Assembly (NCBI GenBank): GCA_016285515.1
Contig: JAEEQW010000008.1
Location: forward strand, 55,702 to 119,701
Direction: 5' to 3'
Source: Bacteroidales bacterium
GTDB lineage: Bacteria > Bacteroidota > Bacteroidia > Bacteroidales > BM520
DNA: 64,000 nt
In this document: piece by piece, positions 43,901-53,155 of the stretch
Layout: every line of letters begins with the position of its first letter
Position numbering within the stretch: position 1 is the stretch's first letter
Translations under genes and position numbers: made by a program
Notes under the pieces: generated by a model
What the model saw: only the letters and a program-made list of their open reading frames with translations
The model's database searches: none
Told to the model about the DNA's origin: nothing

Positions 43901-46015
43901 CTTACTGTAAATGGTACAACAGGCGGTTCCGGTAATTATATCTATACTTGGATGTATAAAGAGGCTGCTGATGCAGATTGGACTGAAGATGTAGTTACAG
44001 AAGATAATTTCTATCAGCCAGCATCACCTAATTCAACAGATAATTTAGTTTATTATTATAAGGCTATTGTCGGTGATGTTGATTGTCCTAATTATTATTT
44101 CGAGACAAATATCGTAACAATCGAATGGTATCAGTTGTTGACAGTAGATTTGACAGCAGATCCTGCTATTGTATGTAACGGCAGTGATATCGACCTCTTG
44201 GCTACAGCACAGGGTGGTCATGGTGCATATACCTACACATTCTATTTGGGTGAAACAGTTCTTTACTCAGGTGCAAATAATTATTACACATACGTAGTTG
44301 CATCAGGTATTTACGGACAACTTGATTTCTCAGTATCAGTAAGTGATGAATTCGGATGCGACCCTGCAGTTGATGCTATTGTTGTTGACGTTCCTGGTGA
44401 AATTACTGGTCTGAAGGTTGTTAATGAAACTGGTGAAGACGTTTCAAATCAGATTGTTGCAACTTGCGAGGACACCTATTATCTTAGAGCTGAAATTGAA
44501 AACGAGTTTACCGCTTTGAATTATGCTGCATACAAATGGCAGGTTCGTGGCGAAGGTGATAACGAATGGTATTCAATCTATGGTGCAACTACAGCTGAAT
44601 ATACTGCTGCAGCAGAAGGTACAGTATCATATTACAGAGTAGTCGTTTATATTCCTAATTGTCCTACTCAGAGAGACACTGTTGCAGTTACTATTTCATG
44701 GGACAATTATGAAATAGAAGTTTCAATTTCCGATGATCAGACTATATGTGAAGGCGGTGACTTTGAACCTCTTACTTCAGTAGTCAGTGAAACTCCTGCA
44801 ACTTATCAGTGGTATCACAACAATTTCCCAATTGATGGTGCAGATGCTCCTTACTACCAACCTGTTGAAGGTGGCGTTTATAATCTGATAGTTACCAATG
44901 CTTGTGGAGAATCATTCATAAGTAATGTTGTAACACTTACTGTTAAGAATGCTCCAGTTGTTTATGCAGGTGAAGATTTCATTATTTGCCGCAAACTTGC
45001 TCAATATCCGCTTGCAGAAGCAACAGCTGAAAATTGTGATTGGGTATATTGGACTATTCTTTCCGGTGAAGGTAATATCAGCAATCCATCTGATGTAAAT
45101 CCTATTTTCTATCCATCTCTCAGTTATGACGGTGAGGTTGTACTTGCAATGGTAGGTTATTCTGAGGCTCCATGTGAGCTCTATTCCTATGATTACATTA
45201 CAATCACTTGCCTTGGAACACCTGATTTAACAGGTTCAATCATGGGTGATGAATTTGTATGTGATGCAGCAGAAAGCACTTATGTGCTTGAAACAACAGA
45301 AGATTCACCTTATTTGGAATATGATTGGAAAATAACTCCAAGAGATGCTGGTACATTGACATTTGTTGATGATATAGCTACAGTCGTTTGGGCTGAGGGT
45401 TATGTGGGATATGCTCAGGTTAATGCTTCTATCCGTGTGTGCGAAGGTAAAGTCAAAAACTATTCATTAAACGTTTTACTCAACAACACACCTGAACTCG
45501 ATGAAATACAAGGTCCTGCTTTGGTTTCAATGTTAATGGAAAGAACAAGATATTATGTTGATGTTGATTTCAAGGTAGATTCCTACAATTGGACAGTATC
45601 ACCAGCATCAGCAGGTACTCTTGAAGTTGAAGAGAACTCAATGTTTATCACTTGGGCACCTTCATTTGAAGGTGAGGCTGTGATTTCAGTAATTGCATCC
45701 AACGGTTGTGGTGCAGATGAAGTCGAACTTGATGTATTACGTTCCGGCTACTTCTCACCTGATGGACTTGATGGTACTGAAATCGATATGACTGTATATC
45801 CAAATCCTAATGATGGTACTTTCAAACTTGCTGCTGTAAATACAGATGGTGAATATGACGTTGAGGTTTACAATTATGTAGGTCAGCTCGTTTATAAGAC
45901 AACTGACAGTGCTAATGTTACCGAAATAACTATTCCATCAGCTACTTCCGGTATTTACTTCGTAAGACTGAGAAATAACGGTAATACGGTTGTACAACGT
46001 GTTGTTATCAAATAG
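40904..46015 (+). CDS. Giant multidomain T9SS surface protein
   Basis: 1703 residues. Signal peptide MKKFLLILSLVCLLPTAIKA. The first half alternates carboxypeptidase-regulatory-like beta sandwiches (about 28-105, 255-335, 340-420, 578-655) with three copies of a module that begins PWE and contains GDWIGVF or GNYVGIF, a C[LAG]G motif and an [FV]xYS strand (about 112-210, 426-530, 664-770). The second half (about 840-1600) is a row of Ig/PKD-like domains with paired cysteines (for example CAGNEVTLTAEVSGGDELTYTYLW). The end (VYPNPNDGTFKL to VVQRVVIK) is a T9SS type A sorting domain. Such architecture suggests an adhesin or a cell-surface structural protein; no enzyme motif was seen. Confidence 0.87.
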   Translation: MKKFLLILSLVCLLPTAIKAQSDMPASFEISGYVTTGSNSPVEDAIVSFYRLNSAVALTTTTDVDGLYEFTVQEGCAGIITVYYPEYSFVPQTVSPVYADEAGINFAGAAFACPWEYTPTPQMHIIYGGFIPSEIDFWPTIAGISINLGDWIGVFDGDQCLGAKQFNGNIDDNFYITAFGNDDGSTIGHQLTYVIYSNITGAAAEYYVPAANVAYQPAGSIITDPDHPFPNSDNGLFAYNGTSVITTMEAEADVVTVSGTVTMGREDGDPVADVVLMSTNYSFTSTDVNGEYILSFISGTTDVTITPYKFNYTFEPESATYLTLTENKTLNFIAHTDLYTISGIITDELGLPMANTTVRIYKGSDLISNVYTDANGYYEYVVQDYPFNGRVLPKKEGYYFAPYSYKILDTNTEDVTADFTGILQHCPWEFEISSQMQNLFGFYTYPYDSDIHRFEPKLNGIDLNDGDWIGVFYFDGTDYRCAGAAQWFREEPMFSLFAYGRDAYVPGFNDGQQIYFAIYSNQFEATSIGEYDDVESYPEEESVFYGMPITYNEEFVFHANTVTELKSLSIQDDNLMLAIYGVVTDTNGNPLSGVLIYSDTHEVLATTDATGAYYVENFIVYGATEPKTIIPAFECYAFDPLSYTTELMPINNIEKNFVGTYIPVPWEIDPLHGNLGHVTIIPNDAEILVNGEPLNYGNYVGIFYNDFDGVPRCGGYISWIGINNTIVVYSDNVEYTPDVKDGFADGESFQWFVYSYQEDSTRRASVTYSIGEIIGMQVTIDGLFTSNGLSKVTDIHADDYIESNIVASTPEGTYCGTEGYLPLTFTMVPLYYTYDDITYNWVVVEGDITSYYTGNPLVVDEIAYNTRLTVSGYITKGDNIYASNDTLNYKFINPIDIALSVSPTPTCAGNEVTLTAEVSGGDELTYTYLWTADPECVITDANLPVATAIVNQTTTFTFTVTSSVCESQATATVVVYDAIDDAVITPVEQHLCSGETAGVLTVNGTTGGSGNYIYTWMYKEAADADWTEDVVTEDNFYQPASPNSTDNLVYYYKAIVGDVDCPNYYFETNIVTIEWYQLLTVDLTADPAIVCNGSDIDLLATAQGGHGAYTYTFYLGETVLYSGANNYYTYVVASGIYGQLDFSVSVSDEFGCDPAVDAIVVDVPGEITGLKVVNETGEDVSNQIVATCEDTYYLRAEIENEFTALNYAAYKWQVRGEGDNEWYSIYGATTAEYTAAAEGTVSYYRVVVYIPNCPTQRDTVAVTISWDNYEIEVSISDDQTICEGGDFEPLTSVVSETPATYQWYHNNFPIDGADAPYYQPVEGGVYNLIVTNACGESFISNVVTLTVKNAPVVYAGEDFIICRKLAQYPLAEATAENCDWVYWTILSGEGNISNPSDVNPIFYPSLSYDGEVVLAMVGYSEAPCELYSYDYITITCLGTPDLTGSIMGDEFVCDAAESTYVLETTEDSPYLEYDWKITPRDAGTLTFVDDIATVVWAEGYVGYAQVNASIRVCEGKVKNYSLNVLLNNTPELDEIQGPALVSMLMERTRYYVDVDFKVDSYNWTVSPASAGTLEVEENSMFITWAPSFEGEAVISVIASNGCGADEVELDVLRSGYFSPDGLDGTEIDMTVYPNPNDGTFKLAAVNTDGEYDVEVYNYVGQLVYKTTDSANVTEITIPSATSGIYFVRLRNNGNTVVQRVVIK

Positions 46016-46033
46016 TTTAACATATTAATTATC

Positions 46034-46063
46034 AAAAAGCACCCGAAAGGGTGCTTTTTTTTT
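46034..46063 (+). terminator. Terminator directly before the GH92 start
   Basis: AAAAAGCACCC (46034-46044) pairs with GGGTGCTTTTT (46049-46059) around GAAA, followed by more T. The T run ends three or four bases before the GH92 ATG, leaving no room for a promoter in between. Confidence 0.9.
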
Positions 46064-46066
46064 ATC

Positions 46067-48994
46067 ATGAAGAAGTTTTTAATTTTATTGACGATTGCTG
46101 TTGCATTGGTATCCTGCGGCAAAAAGAGTTCTGATTATGCCAGATATGTTAATCCCATGATTGGAACTGATTTCCATGGACATACATTCCCAGGGGCAAC
46201 TGCTCCTTTCGGGATGATACAGCTCAGCCCTGATTCACGTATAGGTATGACTTGGGATGGATGCTCAGGTTATCATTATTCCGACAGCGTCATATATGGT
46301 TTCACTCATACCCATCTTAATGGAACTGGCTGCTTTGACCTGTGTGATATTCTGTTTATGCCTACTGTTGGTGATATTTGCTATTCCAATGATATTTCCA
46401 ACGGAACTCAGAATAGTTATGTTTCTCGTTTCAGTCATGACAATGAACATGCAGAAGCCGGCTATTATTCTGTGATTCTTGATGACTACAATATTAAGGT
46501 TGAACTTACTGCTACTGAAAGAGTCGCTTTTCATAAATATACGTATCCAAAAGGGGGCGGTAATGTGATAATTGACCTTACACATCAGGATGATGTCATT
46601 AATTCTTCATTATCGATTGTCGGTGATAATGAAATAGTGGGAGAAAGACGTTCGAGATATTGGGCTCGGGATGAGGAACTTTTCTTCGTGGCACGTTTTT
46701 CCGAACCTTTTACTTCCAGCAGTTTGATATTTAACGATTCCTTAGTCGCTGCTACTTCTGTGGAAGGTGAAAATGTAAAAGGATATGTCTCATTTGATGG
46801 CCTTAACAAGCCTTTATATATTACCGTCGGAATTTCTGCCAACAGTATTGAAAATGCCCGTAAAAACATAAGTGACGCGCCTTCTTTTGATGAGGCCCGC
46901 AGCAATACAAGAAAACTTTGGAATAATGAACTCGGTAAGATTAAGGTTGAGTCGATGAATGATGATGATAAGGTCGTTTTCTATACCGCTCTTTATCATT
47001 CAATGATTGCGCCAAACCTTTATTCTGATGTTAATGGTGAATATAGAGGAAGAGATTTTAAAACACATCATGCTGACCATGATTATTATACTGTATTTTC
47101 ATTATGGGATACATATCGTGCTTTGCACCCTTTGCTTTCAATTATTGACCAGAAACGCACCAATGATTTTGTCAATACAATGCTTCTTCAATATCAGCAG
47201 GGTGGACGTCTTCCGGTATGGGAACTTGCTGCAAATGAGACTAATTGTATGATAGGTAACCATGCCATTCCGGTTATCTATGATGCGTTTGCAAAGAGAA
47301 TCTTGAACTATGACAAGCAGTTGGCTCTCAATGCAATGGTACATTCTGCCGATTTGGATTATTTTGGTCTTAAGGCATATAAGGAATATGGTTTTATCCC
47401 TTCAGAAATAGAACATGAGTCGGTTTCCAAGACTTTGGAATATGCGTATGATGACTGGTGTATTGCCCAGATGGCTTATCAGATGGGCGATAATGAAAAA
47501 TATGAAAGATTCATCAAACGTGCTCAAAGTTATAAGAATATTTTTGACCCGATAACAGGATTTCATCGCGCTAAAGCTAATAATATGTGGTTTGTGCCTT
47601 TCGATCCGACAGAGGTCAATTTCAACTATACCGAAGCAAACTGCTGGCAGTATAATTTCCATGTTCAGCAGGATGTCACTGCTTTGATGAACATGTATGG
47701 CAGTGCTGAGGCGTTTGCTGCCAAATTGGACAAACTGTTTACTGAGTCTTCATCAATGACCGGTAGAGACCAGGTTGATATTTCAGGTGTCATAGGACAA
47801 TATGCGCAGGGTAATGAGCCGAGTCATCATGTCGCATATCTTTTCAATTATGCAGGTCAACCTTACAAGACTCAGAAAATAGTCCGTCAGATTATGAGCG
47901 AATTGTTTGAGAATGCCCCTGACGGTCTCTGCGGTAATGATGACTGCGGTCAGATGTCGGCGTGGTATGTTTTCAGCTCTCTCGGCTTCTATCCTGTATG
48001 TCCAGGTGACAACAAATTCATTCTCGGTTCTCCTTATGTGAAGAAAGCCGACATCTCTCTTGAGAATGGCTCTCATTTTACTGTTTCTGCTGAAAATCAG
48101 TCGGAAAAAAATATTTACGTTGACAGAGTGGAGTTAAATGGCTACGAATATACAAAATCGTATATTACATACGGAGATATTGCAAATGGTGGCAACCTTG
48201 TGTTTTATATGTCGGATGAACCTAACAAGTCATTTGGAAATGCTGAGGAAGACCGCCCGAGGAATTTGATTTCGGACTATTTAATTAATCCTGTACCGTA
48301 TTTTACCAATGAGTCGGCTATATTCACCGACAAGGTCATGGTTGGAATTGCTGCCCCAGTTGACGGATGCAAAATATACTATACGATTGACGGGAAGACT
48401 CCTACAAAGCACTCGATTGAATATACAGAGCCTTTTGAACTTACAAAAACAACTACTGTAAAGGCTGTCAGCATCAATGATGAAGGTGTAGAAAGTAATG
48501 TGATTTCCACCGAGTTCTCAAAAATACTTGACAATCGTAAGATAAAACTTGTTTCGAAATATGAAAGTCAATATTCAGCCGGAGGCAACAATGCTTTGAT
48601 TGACCGCGTTAGAGGTGGTATCAATTTCAGAACAGGCGGATGGCAGGGATATCAGGGCCAGGATATTGTTGCAGTAGTTGATTTGAATGAATTTAAACGG
48701 GTCAGGAAAATAAGTATGGGTTTCTTGCAGGATGTGGACTCATGGATTTTCTATCCTACTAAAGTAACATTTTATATTTCTGAAGATGGCCAGAATTTTA
48801 TTGAATATGAAAGTGTGGAAAATACTATCTCAGAAAGAGACATTGAACCTTCAATACATGAGTTTGTCGTAAGAGGCGACAAGAATGCCAAGTATGTCAA
48901 AGTTGTTGCCAAATCTATTATATCTTGTCCGCCATGGCACGATGGTGCGGGTGGTATGGCTTGGCTTTTTGCTGATGAGATTACAGTTGAATAA
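46067..48994 (+). CDS. GH92 alpha-1,2-mannosidase lipoprotein with C-terminal binding domains
   Basis: 975 residues. Lipoprotein signal with Cys17 (VALVSCGKK). The GH92 catalytic region begins ARYVNPMIGTDFHGHTFPGATAPFGMIQLSPD and includes GFTHTHLNGTGC, SLWDTYRALHPL, KTLEYAYDDWCIA and GNDDCGQMSAWYVFSSLGFYPV; the last two hold the family's catalytic acidic residues. After about residue 750 come a chitobiase C-terminal-like domain (KIYYTIDGKTPTKHS) and an F5/8-type-C-like domain (KVTFYISEDGQNF). GH92 enzymes trim alpha-mannose from N-glycans, calcium-dependently. It may complement the PNGase F-like protein 30 kb upstream. Located directly after a terminator, so its own promoter must lie inside the preceding gene or transcription depends on read-through. 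Confidence 0.93.
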   Translation: MKKFLILLTIAVALVSCGKKSSDYARYVNPMIGTDFHGHTFPGATAPFGMIQLSPDSRIGMTWDGCSGYHYSDSVIYGFTHTHLNGTGCFDLCDILFMPTVGDICYSNDISNGTQNSYVSRFSHDNEHAEAGYYSVILDDYNIKVELTATERVAFHKYTYPKGGGNVIIDLTHQDDVINSSLSIVGDNEIVGERRSRYWARDEELFFVARFSEPFTSSSLIFNDSLVAATSVEGENVKGYVSFDGLNKPLYITVGISANSIENARKNISDAPSFDEARSNTRKLWNNELGKIKVESMNDDDKVVFYTALYHSMIAPNLYSDVNGEYRGRDFKTHHADHDYYTVFSLWDTYRALHPLLSIIDQKRTNDFVNTMLLQYQQGGRLPVWELAANETNCMIGNHAIPVIYDAFAKRILNYDKQLALNAMVHSADLDYFGLKAYKEYGFIPSEIEHESVSKTLEYAYDDWCIAQMAYQMGDNEKYERFIKRAQSYKNIFDPITGFHRAKANNMWFVPFDPTEVNFNYTEANCWQYNFHVQQDVTALMNMYGSAEAFAAKLDKLFTESSSMTGRDQVDISGVIGQYAQGNEPSHHVAYLFNYAGQPYKTQKIVRQIMSELFENAPDGLCGNDDCGQMSAWYVFSSLGFYPVCPGDNKFILGSPYVKKADISLENGSHFTVSAENQSEKNIYVDRVELNGYEYTKSYITYGDIANGGNLVFYMSDEPNKSFGNAEEDRPRNLISDYLINPVPYFTNESAIFTDKVMVGIAAPVDGCKIYYTIDGKTPTKHSIEYTEPFELTKTTTVKAVSINDEGVESNVISTEFSKILDNRKIKLVSKYESQYSAGGNNALIDRVRGGINFRTGGWQGYQGQDIVAVVDLNEFKRVRKISMGFLQDVDSWIFYPTKVTFYISEDGQNFIEYESVENTISERDIEPSIHEFVVRGDKNAKYVKVVAKSIISCPPWHDGAGGMAWLFADEITVE

Positions 48995-49023
48995 TTTTTA
49001 TAAGTACAATTAATAATATTTTT

Positions 49024-50673
49024 ATGGAACCTACAAAGAAACTTTTAGATGAATTGAAAAAACTTCCTAATGTCCATGTTGACATGAGAAGAAGCGATAT
49101 GATTTCCCAAGCAGTTAATAATCATGAATGTATAGTTTGCGAAAGCGGTGCCCTTGCCACATGGTCAAGACCTGAATCAACAGGAAGAAGTCCTAAGGAT
49201 ACTGTTATAGTCAAAAGAGCTTGTTCAGAAAAGAATATTGACTGGACGTCACCTAACAATCTGCCAATAGATGAGAAGGTGTTTGACATGGTATATGAGG
49301 ATGCCCTTAAGTTTTTGAAAACCAAGAAGAATGTGTATGTCACCCATCGCGTAATCGGGGCAGATCCGGACTATGCGCTCCCTGTGACAACTGTTACTTC
49401 CACAGCGATACATTCTGTATTCGCAGATAATATGTTTCGTCCTGTGCCTAAGAACATAAAGAAGAGTATTTTCTATGGAAAAGACTTTTCGGTTCTCTGT
49501 ATGCCTTATGACAAACTTGACAAGAAGAAATATGACGGACTGCTTCGCAGAATGCCTGATGGCACTTCATCGGATATGATAGTTGCGATGGACTTTGACC
49601 GTCGCTGCGGTGTGATAGTAGGCTCGGCTTATATGGGTTCACTCAAGAAAATGATGTTTACAGTGATGAACTATTATTTGCCTCTGTTCGGAATACTTCC
49701 TCTTCATTGCTCTGCAAATGAAGGTAAGAAGGGCGATTCCGCATTGCTGCTTGGACTTTCCGGTACTGGTAAAACCACGTTGTCGGCTGACCCTAACAGG
49801 GCTCTGCTCGGTGATGACGAACATGGTTGGAATGACAATGGTATAGCTAACTTTGAGAATGGTTGCTTTGCCAAAATGATTGACATTAATCCTAAGAAGG
49901 AACCGGATATTTACGATGCAGTCATGCATGAGGCTCCTTATAGACGTCATGGCGCAATTCTTGAAAATACTATGGTTTATCCTAATGGAACTGTCGATTA
50001 TTACGACAACCGTCTTACTGAAAATTCGAGAGCGTCATATCCTCTTACTTTTCTGAAAAATATCAAAAAAAGTTCGACAAGCGGTCATCCTACAACTATT
50101 TTGTTCCTTACAGCTGACGCTTACGGCGTTCTTCCCCCTGTATCAGTATTGAATAAAGAACAGGCTATGCTTTGGTTCCTGATGGGCTATACAAGCAAGC
50201 TCGCCGGTACTGAAACAGGCATTGTGGAACCACAGGCAACTTTCAGCCGTTTCTTCGGAGCTCCTTTCATGCCATTCAACCCGGATGTGTATTCAAGGCT
50301 TCTTGGTGAAAAGATGGAGAAACACAACACGCAGGTTTATCTTATAAACACAGGATGGACAGGAGGCGGTTATGGCGTCGGAAAACGTTTTGATTTGGTA
50401 TATACCCGTAAGATGGTTGATGCCGCACTCAATGGCTCTTTAATCAGCAAAACCAATGATTATTATGTTGACAAGGTGTTCCATCTGAATATTCCTAAGC
50501 ATGTAAAGGGTGTTCCTGATGATATTCTTGTCCCTGAAAACACATGGGCTGACAAGAAAGCGTACGCAGTTGCTGCAAAGAAACTTGCGGAACAGTTTGC
50601 CGCTTCTTACAAGAAATCGTATGGTGACAAGAATCTCGGAAAGGATATTGAGAAATATTGCCCTGGATTTTAG
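49024..50673 (+). CDS. pckA: Phosphoenolpyruvate carboxykinase (ATP)
   Basis: 549 residues. Phosphate loop GLSGTGKTTLSADP, metal-binding LLGDDEHGW, and substrate motifs FYGKDF, GSAYMGSLKKMMFTVMNY, YPLTFLKNI and NTGWTGGGYGVGKR are all present. In gut Bacteroidota this enzyme mainly fixes CO2 onto PEP to form oxaloacetate on the succinate route, with gain of ATP. It starts 29 bases after GH92 and ends before a bidirectional terminator. Confidence 0.97.
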   Translation: MEPTKKLLDELKKLPNVHVDMRRSDMISQAVNNHECIVCESGALATWSRPESTGRSPKDTVIVKRACSEKNIDWTSPNNLPIDEKVFDMVYEDALKFLKTKKNVYVTHRVIGADPDYALPVTTVTSTAIHSVFADNMFRPVPKNIKKSIFYGKDFSVLCMPYDKLDKKKYDGLLRRMPDGTSSDMIVAMDFDRRCGVIVGSAYMGSLKKMMFTVMNYYLPLFGILPLHCSANEGKKGDSALLLGLSGTGKTTLSADPNRALLGDDEHGWNDNGIANFENGCFAKMIDINPKKEPDIYDAVMHEAPYRRHGAILENTMVYPNGTVDYYDNRLTENSRASYPLTFLKNIKKSSTSGHPTTILFLTADAYGVLPPVSVLNKEQAMLWFLMGYTSKLAGTETGIVEPQATFSRFFGAPFMPFNPDVYSRLLGEKMEKHNTQVYLINTGWTGGGYGVGKRFDLVYTRKMVDAALNGSLISKTNDYYVDKVFHLNIPKHVKGVPDDILVPENTWADKKAYAVAAKKLAEQFAASYKKSYGDKNLGKDIEKYCPGF

Positions 50674-50693
50674 GTTAAAGTAAGAAGTAAAAT

Positions 50694-50729
50694 AAAAGAG
50701 ATGCAATGTGAGTTGCATCTCTTTTATTT
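50694..50729. terminator. Bidirectional terminator between pckA and the ABC-F gene
   Basis: A perfect 13-base stem, AAAAGAGATGCAA (50694-50706) and TTGCATCTCTTTT (50713-50725), with A and T tracts on both sides, positioned between convergent genes. Confidence 0.9.
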
Positions 50730-52621
50730 TATACGATTTCCGATAATTCTAACCAGCGGTCTTCCAGTGAGGCAATTTCGTTTTCGATTTCAGCGAAACG
50801 GCTGCTCATTGTTTGCAGTTTGTCAATAGGCATATCGGGAATATTCAGTTTAGCCAGAAGGTCCTCTTTTTCTTGTTCGAGTTCTTCAAGTTTGGTGTTT
50901 ATCTGCTCGTATTCCTTCTTCTCCTTATAAGTGGCTTTGCGGACTTTTTCTTCACGTTGTGGCTTATATGATTTGCTGTCAGTGGTTTTGTCCTTTTGCA
51001 TTTCAATTCTGTGAATAGCGATATCCATGCGTTTACGCCATTCCGTGTATTCTGTATAGTTTCCGGGATAATCCTTTATGACGCCATTGCCTTCAAAAGC
51101 GAAGATGTGTCCAGAGAGTTTGTCGAGAAAAAGTCGGTCATGAGAGGCAATCAGAAGTACTCCGTTGTATGTGCTCAGGAAATCTTCCAACAGATTAAGT
51201 GTCTGAATGTCAAGGTCATTGGTGGGCTCGTCAAGAATGAGAAAATTAGGACTTTGAAGCAAAATGAGAAGGAGATAGAATCTTCTTTTTTCACCGCCAC
51301 TGAGTTTCCCGAATTTGTTATGCTGGACTGCAGGCGGGAAGTTGAAGTGTGTCAGGAATTGCGAGACACCCATTTCGCGACTGTCAATGTTGACCATTTC
51401 GGTATATTCCTTTACGATTTCAAGAATCGTCTTGTTGTCATTAAGCTGTAACCCTTGTTGCCCGAAATAACCGAATCGAATGGTGCTGCCGATTATGACT
51501 TTGCCTGAATCGGGAGCAAGTTGTTGGGTGATCAGGTTAAAAAACGTTGATTTTCCTATGCCGTTTTTTCCAACAACACCGATATGGTCGTTTTTGAGGA
51601 AGGTGTATGAAAAGTCACTGATGATTTTTTTGTCGCCGAAAGATTTCGTCAAATCATATATTTCCATGATTTTCTTGCCAAGGCGTGAGGCCTGGACATT
51701 GAAACTGTTTTGTTCATCATTGTCAATACGTTGTTTGGCAATTTTTTCTATATCGTAGAATGCTTCTTCTCTTTTTTTCGACTTGTGTTGTCGTGCCTGA
51801 GGCTGACGGCGCATCCATTCGAGTTCAATGCGGTATTTGCTTCTTGCGTGTTCTATATTGCGGACTTCGAGTTCTTCACGTTCGGCTTTCTTTATCAAAA
51901 AGTTGCTATAATTCCCTTTGTATCGGTAAAGAGAGCAGTCATCAAGTTCCAAGATAGTATCACATACGTTGTCAATAAAATATCTGTCGTGGGAGATAAG
52001 AAACAGTGTGACTTTTTCTCTTTTGAGATATTTTTCAAGCCATTCAATCATAGCAATATCAAGATGATTGGTGGGCTCGTCAAGAAACAGCATGTCGCTT
52101 TTATCGATGAGGACTTTTGCAAGGGCAAGCCGTTTCTGTTGTCCGCCTGACAGATTGCCGACTGTTTCGTTGAGGTCAGGAATTTCAAATACTTGTAGGA
52201 TTTCCTGTATTTTGTTTTCGTATGTCCATGCGTCAAATGAATCCATGAGACTGATTGCTTTGTCGAGATTTTCTATATCCTGGCGGTTATGTGAGGCGGC
52301 GTTTATGACGCATTGGTTGTAGTTCTTGATGCAGCGGATGAATTGGTTGTCGGATTGGAAGATGGTATCAAGTATGGTGTCATTTGGACTCAAATCATTG
52401 TCTTGATTCAAGTAGTTGATATGTATGTCGTTACGAAGTTCAATCTTACCGGAATCTGGGAGTTCGATACCAAGTATTATATTGATGAGGGTGGTTTTCC
52501 CGGAACCGTTTTTAGCTATCAAGGCAATTTTTTCGCCCTGTTCGATTTTGAAGGAGATGTCTTCGAAGAGTACTTTTTCAGCAAAAGACTTATATAAATT
52601 GTTGACTTCAACGTAGTTCAT
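50729..52621 (-). CDS. uup: ABC-F family ATPase (Uup-like)
   Basis: 630 residues. Two ABC domains without membrane segments: Walker A AKNGSGKTTL and GKNGIGKSTF, signatures LSGGQQKRLALAKVL and LSGGEKRRFYLLLIL, Walker B FLDEPTNHLD and ILDEPTNDLD. The linker has RRQPQARQHKSKKREEAFYDIE, and residues about 545-630 form the C-terminal coiled coil characteristic of Uup. Uup proteins act on ribosomes or on DNA precise-excision intermediates; the precise role here is unclear. Only 13 bases separate it from rlmH upstream, so both are likely in one transcript. Confidence 0.9.
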   Translation of the reverse strand: MNYVEVNNLYKSFAEKVLFEDISFKIEQGEKIALIAKNGSGKTTLINIILGIELPDSGKIELRNDIHINYLNQDNDLSPNDTILDTIFQSDNQFIRCIKNYNQCVINAASHNRQDIENLDKAISLMDSFDAWTYENKIQEILQVFEIPDLNETVGNLSGGQQKRLALAKVLIDKSDMLFLDEPTNHLDIAMIEWLEKYLKREKVTLFLISHDRYFIDNVCDTILELDDCSLYRYKGNYSNFLIKKAEREELEVRNIEHARSKYRIELEWMRRQPQARQHKSKKREEAFYDIEKIAKQRIDNDEQNSFNVQASRLGKKIMEIYDLTKSFGDKKIISDFSYTFLKNDHIGVVGKNGIGKSTFFNLITQQLAPDSGKVIIGSTIRFGYFGQQGLQLNDNKTILEIVKEYTEMVNIDSREMGVSQFLTHFNFPPAVQHNKFGKLSGGEKRRFYLLLILLQSPNFLILDEPTNDLDIQTLNLLEDFLSTYNGVLLIASHDRLFLDKLSGHIFAFEGNGVIKDYPGNYTEYTEWRKRMDIAIHRIEMQKDKTTDSKSYKPQREEKVRKATYKEKKEYEQINTKLEELEQEKEDLLAKLNIPDMPIDKLQTMSSRFAEIENEIASLEDRWLELSEIV

Positions 52622-52634
52622 TATGCAGGCTCAA

Positions 52635-53108
52635 TTATGCGTGGTGGTATGGTTCGTTATTGAGGATTGTAAAAGCGCGGTAAAGCTGTTCGAGGAAGAT
52701 AAGTCTAACAATTTGGTGCGAAAAAGTCATGGGTGAGAGTGATATTTTGTCGTTGGCACGTTCATACACTTTTTTGGAGAAACCATAAGGGCCACCGATG
52801 ACGAAAAAGATATTTTTGCGACCGGAGTTCATCAGTTTCTGAATGTCTGATGCGAAGTCAACCGAGGACAAGCTTCTGCCGTTTTCGTCTAATAGGATGA
52901 CGAAGTCAGAAGGAGTCATGGCATTCAGAATCTTTTGGCCTTCAGCGGTTTTAATTTCATCTGCTGAAAGGTTGGCTGTGTTTTTCAGGTCGGGAAGAAC
53001 CTTTATGTCGAAAGGCACGTAATTTTTTATCCTTTTTGAATAGATGTCCATGCCTGTTGCCGTCCATGGGAAATCGGTTTTGCCACATAATAGGAGATTG
53101 AGCTTCAT
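52635..53108 (-). CDS. rlmH: 23S rRNA (pseudouridine1915-N3)-methyltransferase RlmH
   Basis: 157 residues from the ATG at 53106-53108 (MKLNLLLCGKT), the usual length; the 27-residue upstream extension is not conserved. SPOUT methyltransferase with FVILLDENGRSLSSVDFA, the SAM-binding FVIGGPYGFSKKV and the C-terminal LSPMTFSHQIVRLIFLEQLYRAF, then YHHA. It methylates pseudouridine 1915 in helix 69. The next gene downstream, uup, starts 13 bases later. Confidence 0.95.
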   Translation of the reverse strand: MKLNLLLCGKTDFPWTATGMDIYSKRIKNYVPFDIKVLPDLKNTANLSADEIKTAEGQKILNAMTPSDFVILLDENGRSLSSVDFASDIQKLMNSGRKNIFFVIGGPYGFSKKVYERANDKISLSPMTFSHQIVRLIFLEQLYRAFTILNNEPYHHA

Positions 53109-53119
53109 CGTTTTTTTTG

Positions 53120-53150
53120 CAAAGATACATAAGAATAAAATTAATTGAAA
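53120..53150 (-). promoter_or_regulatory. Promoter of rlmH-uup
   Basis: On the - strand, TTTC (53147-53150), 19 bases, then TATCTTTG (53120-53127). It leaves a leader of only a few bases. Confidence 0.5.
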
Positions 53151-53155
53151 AATAT

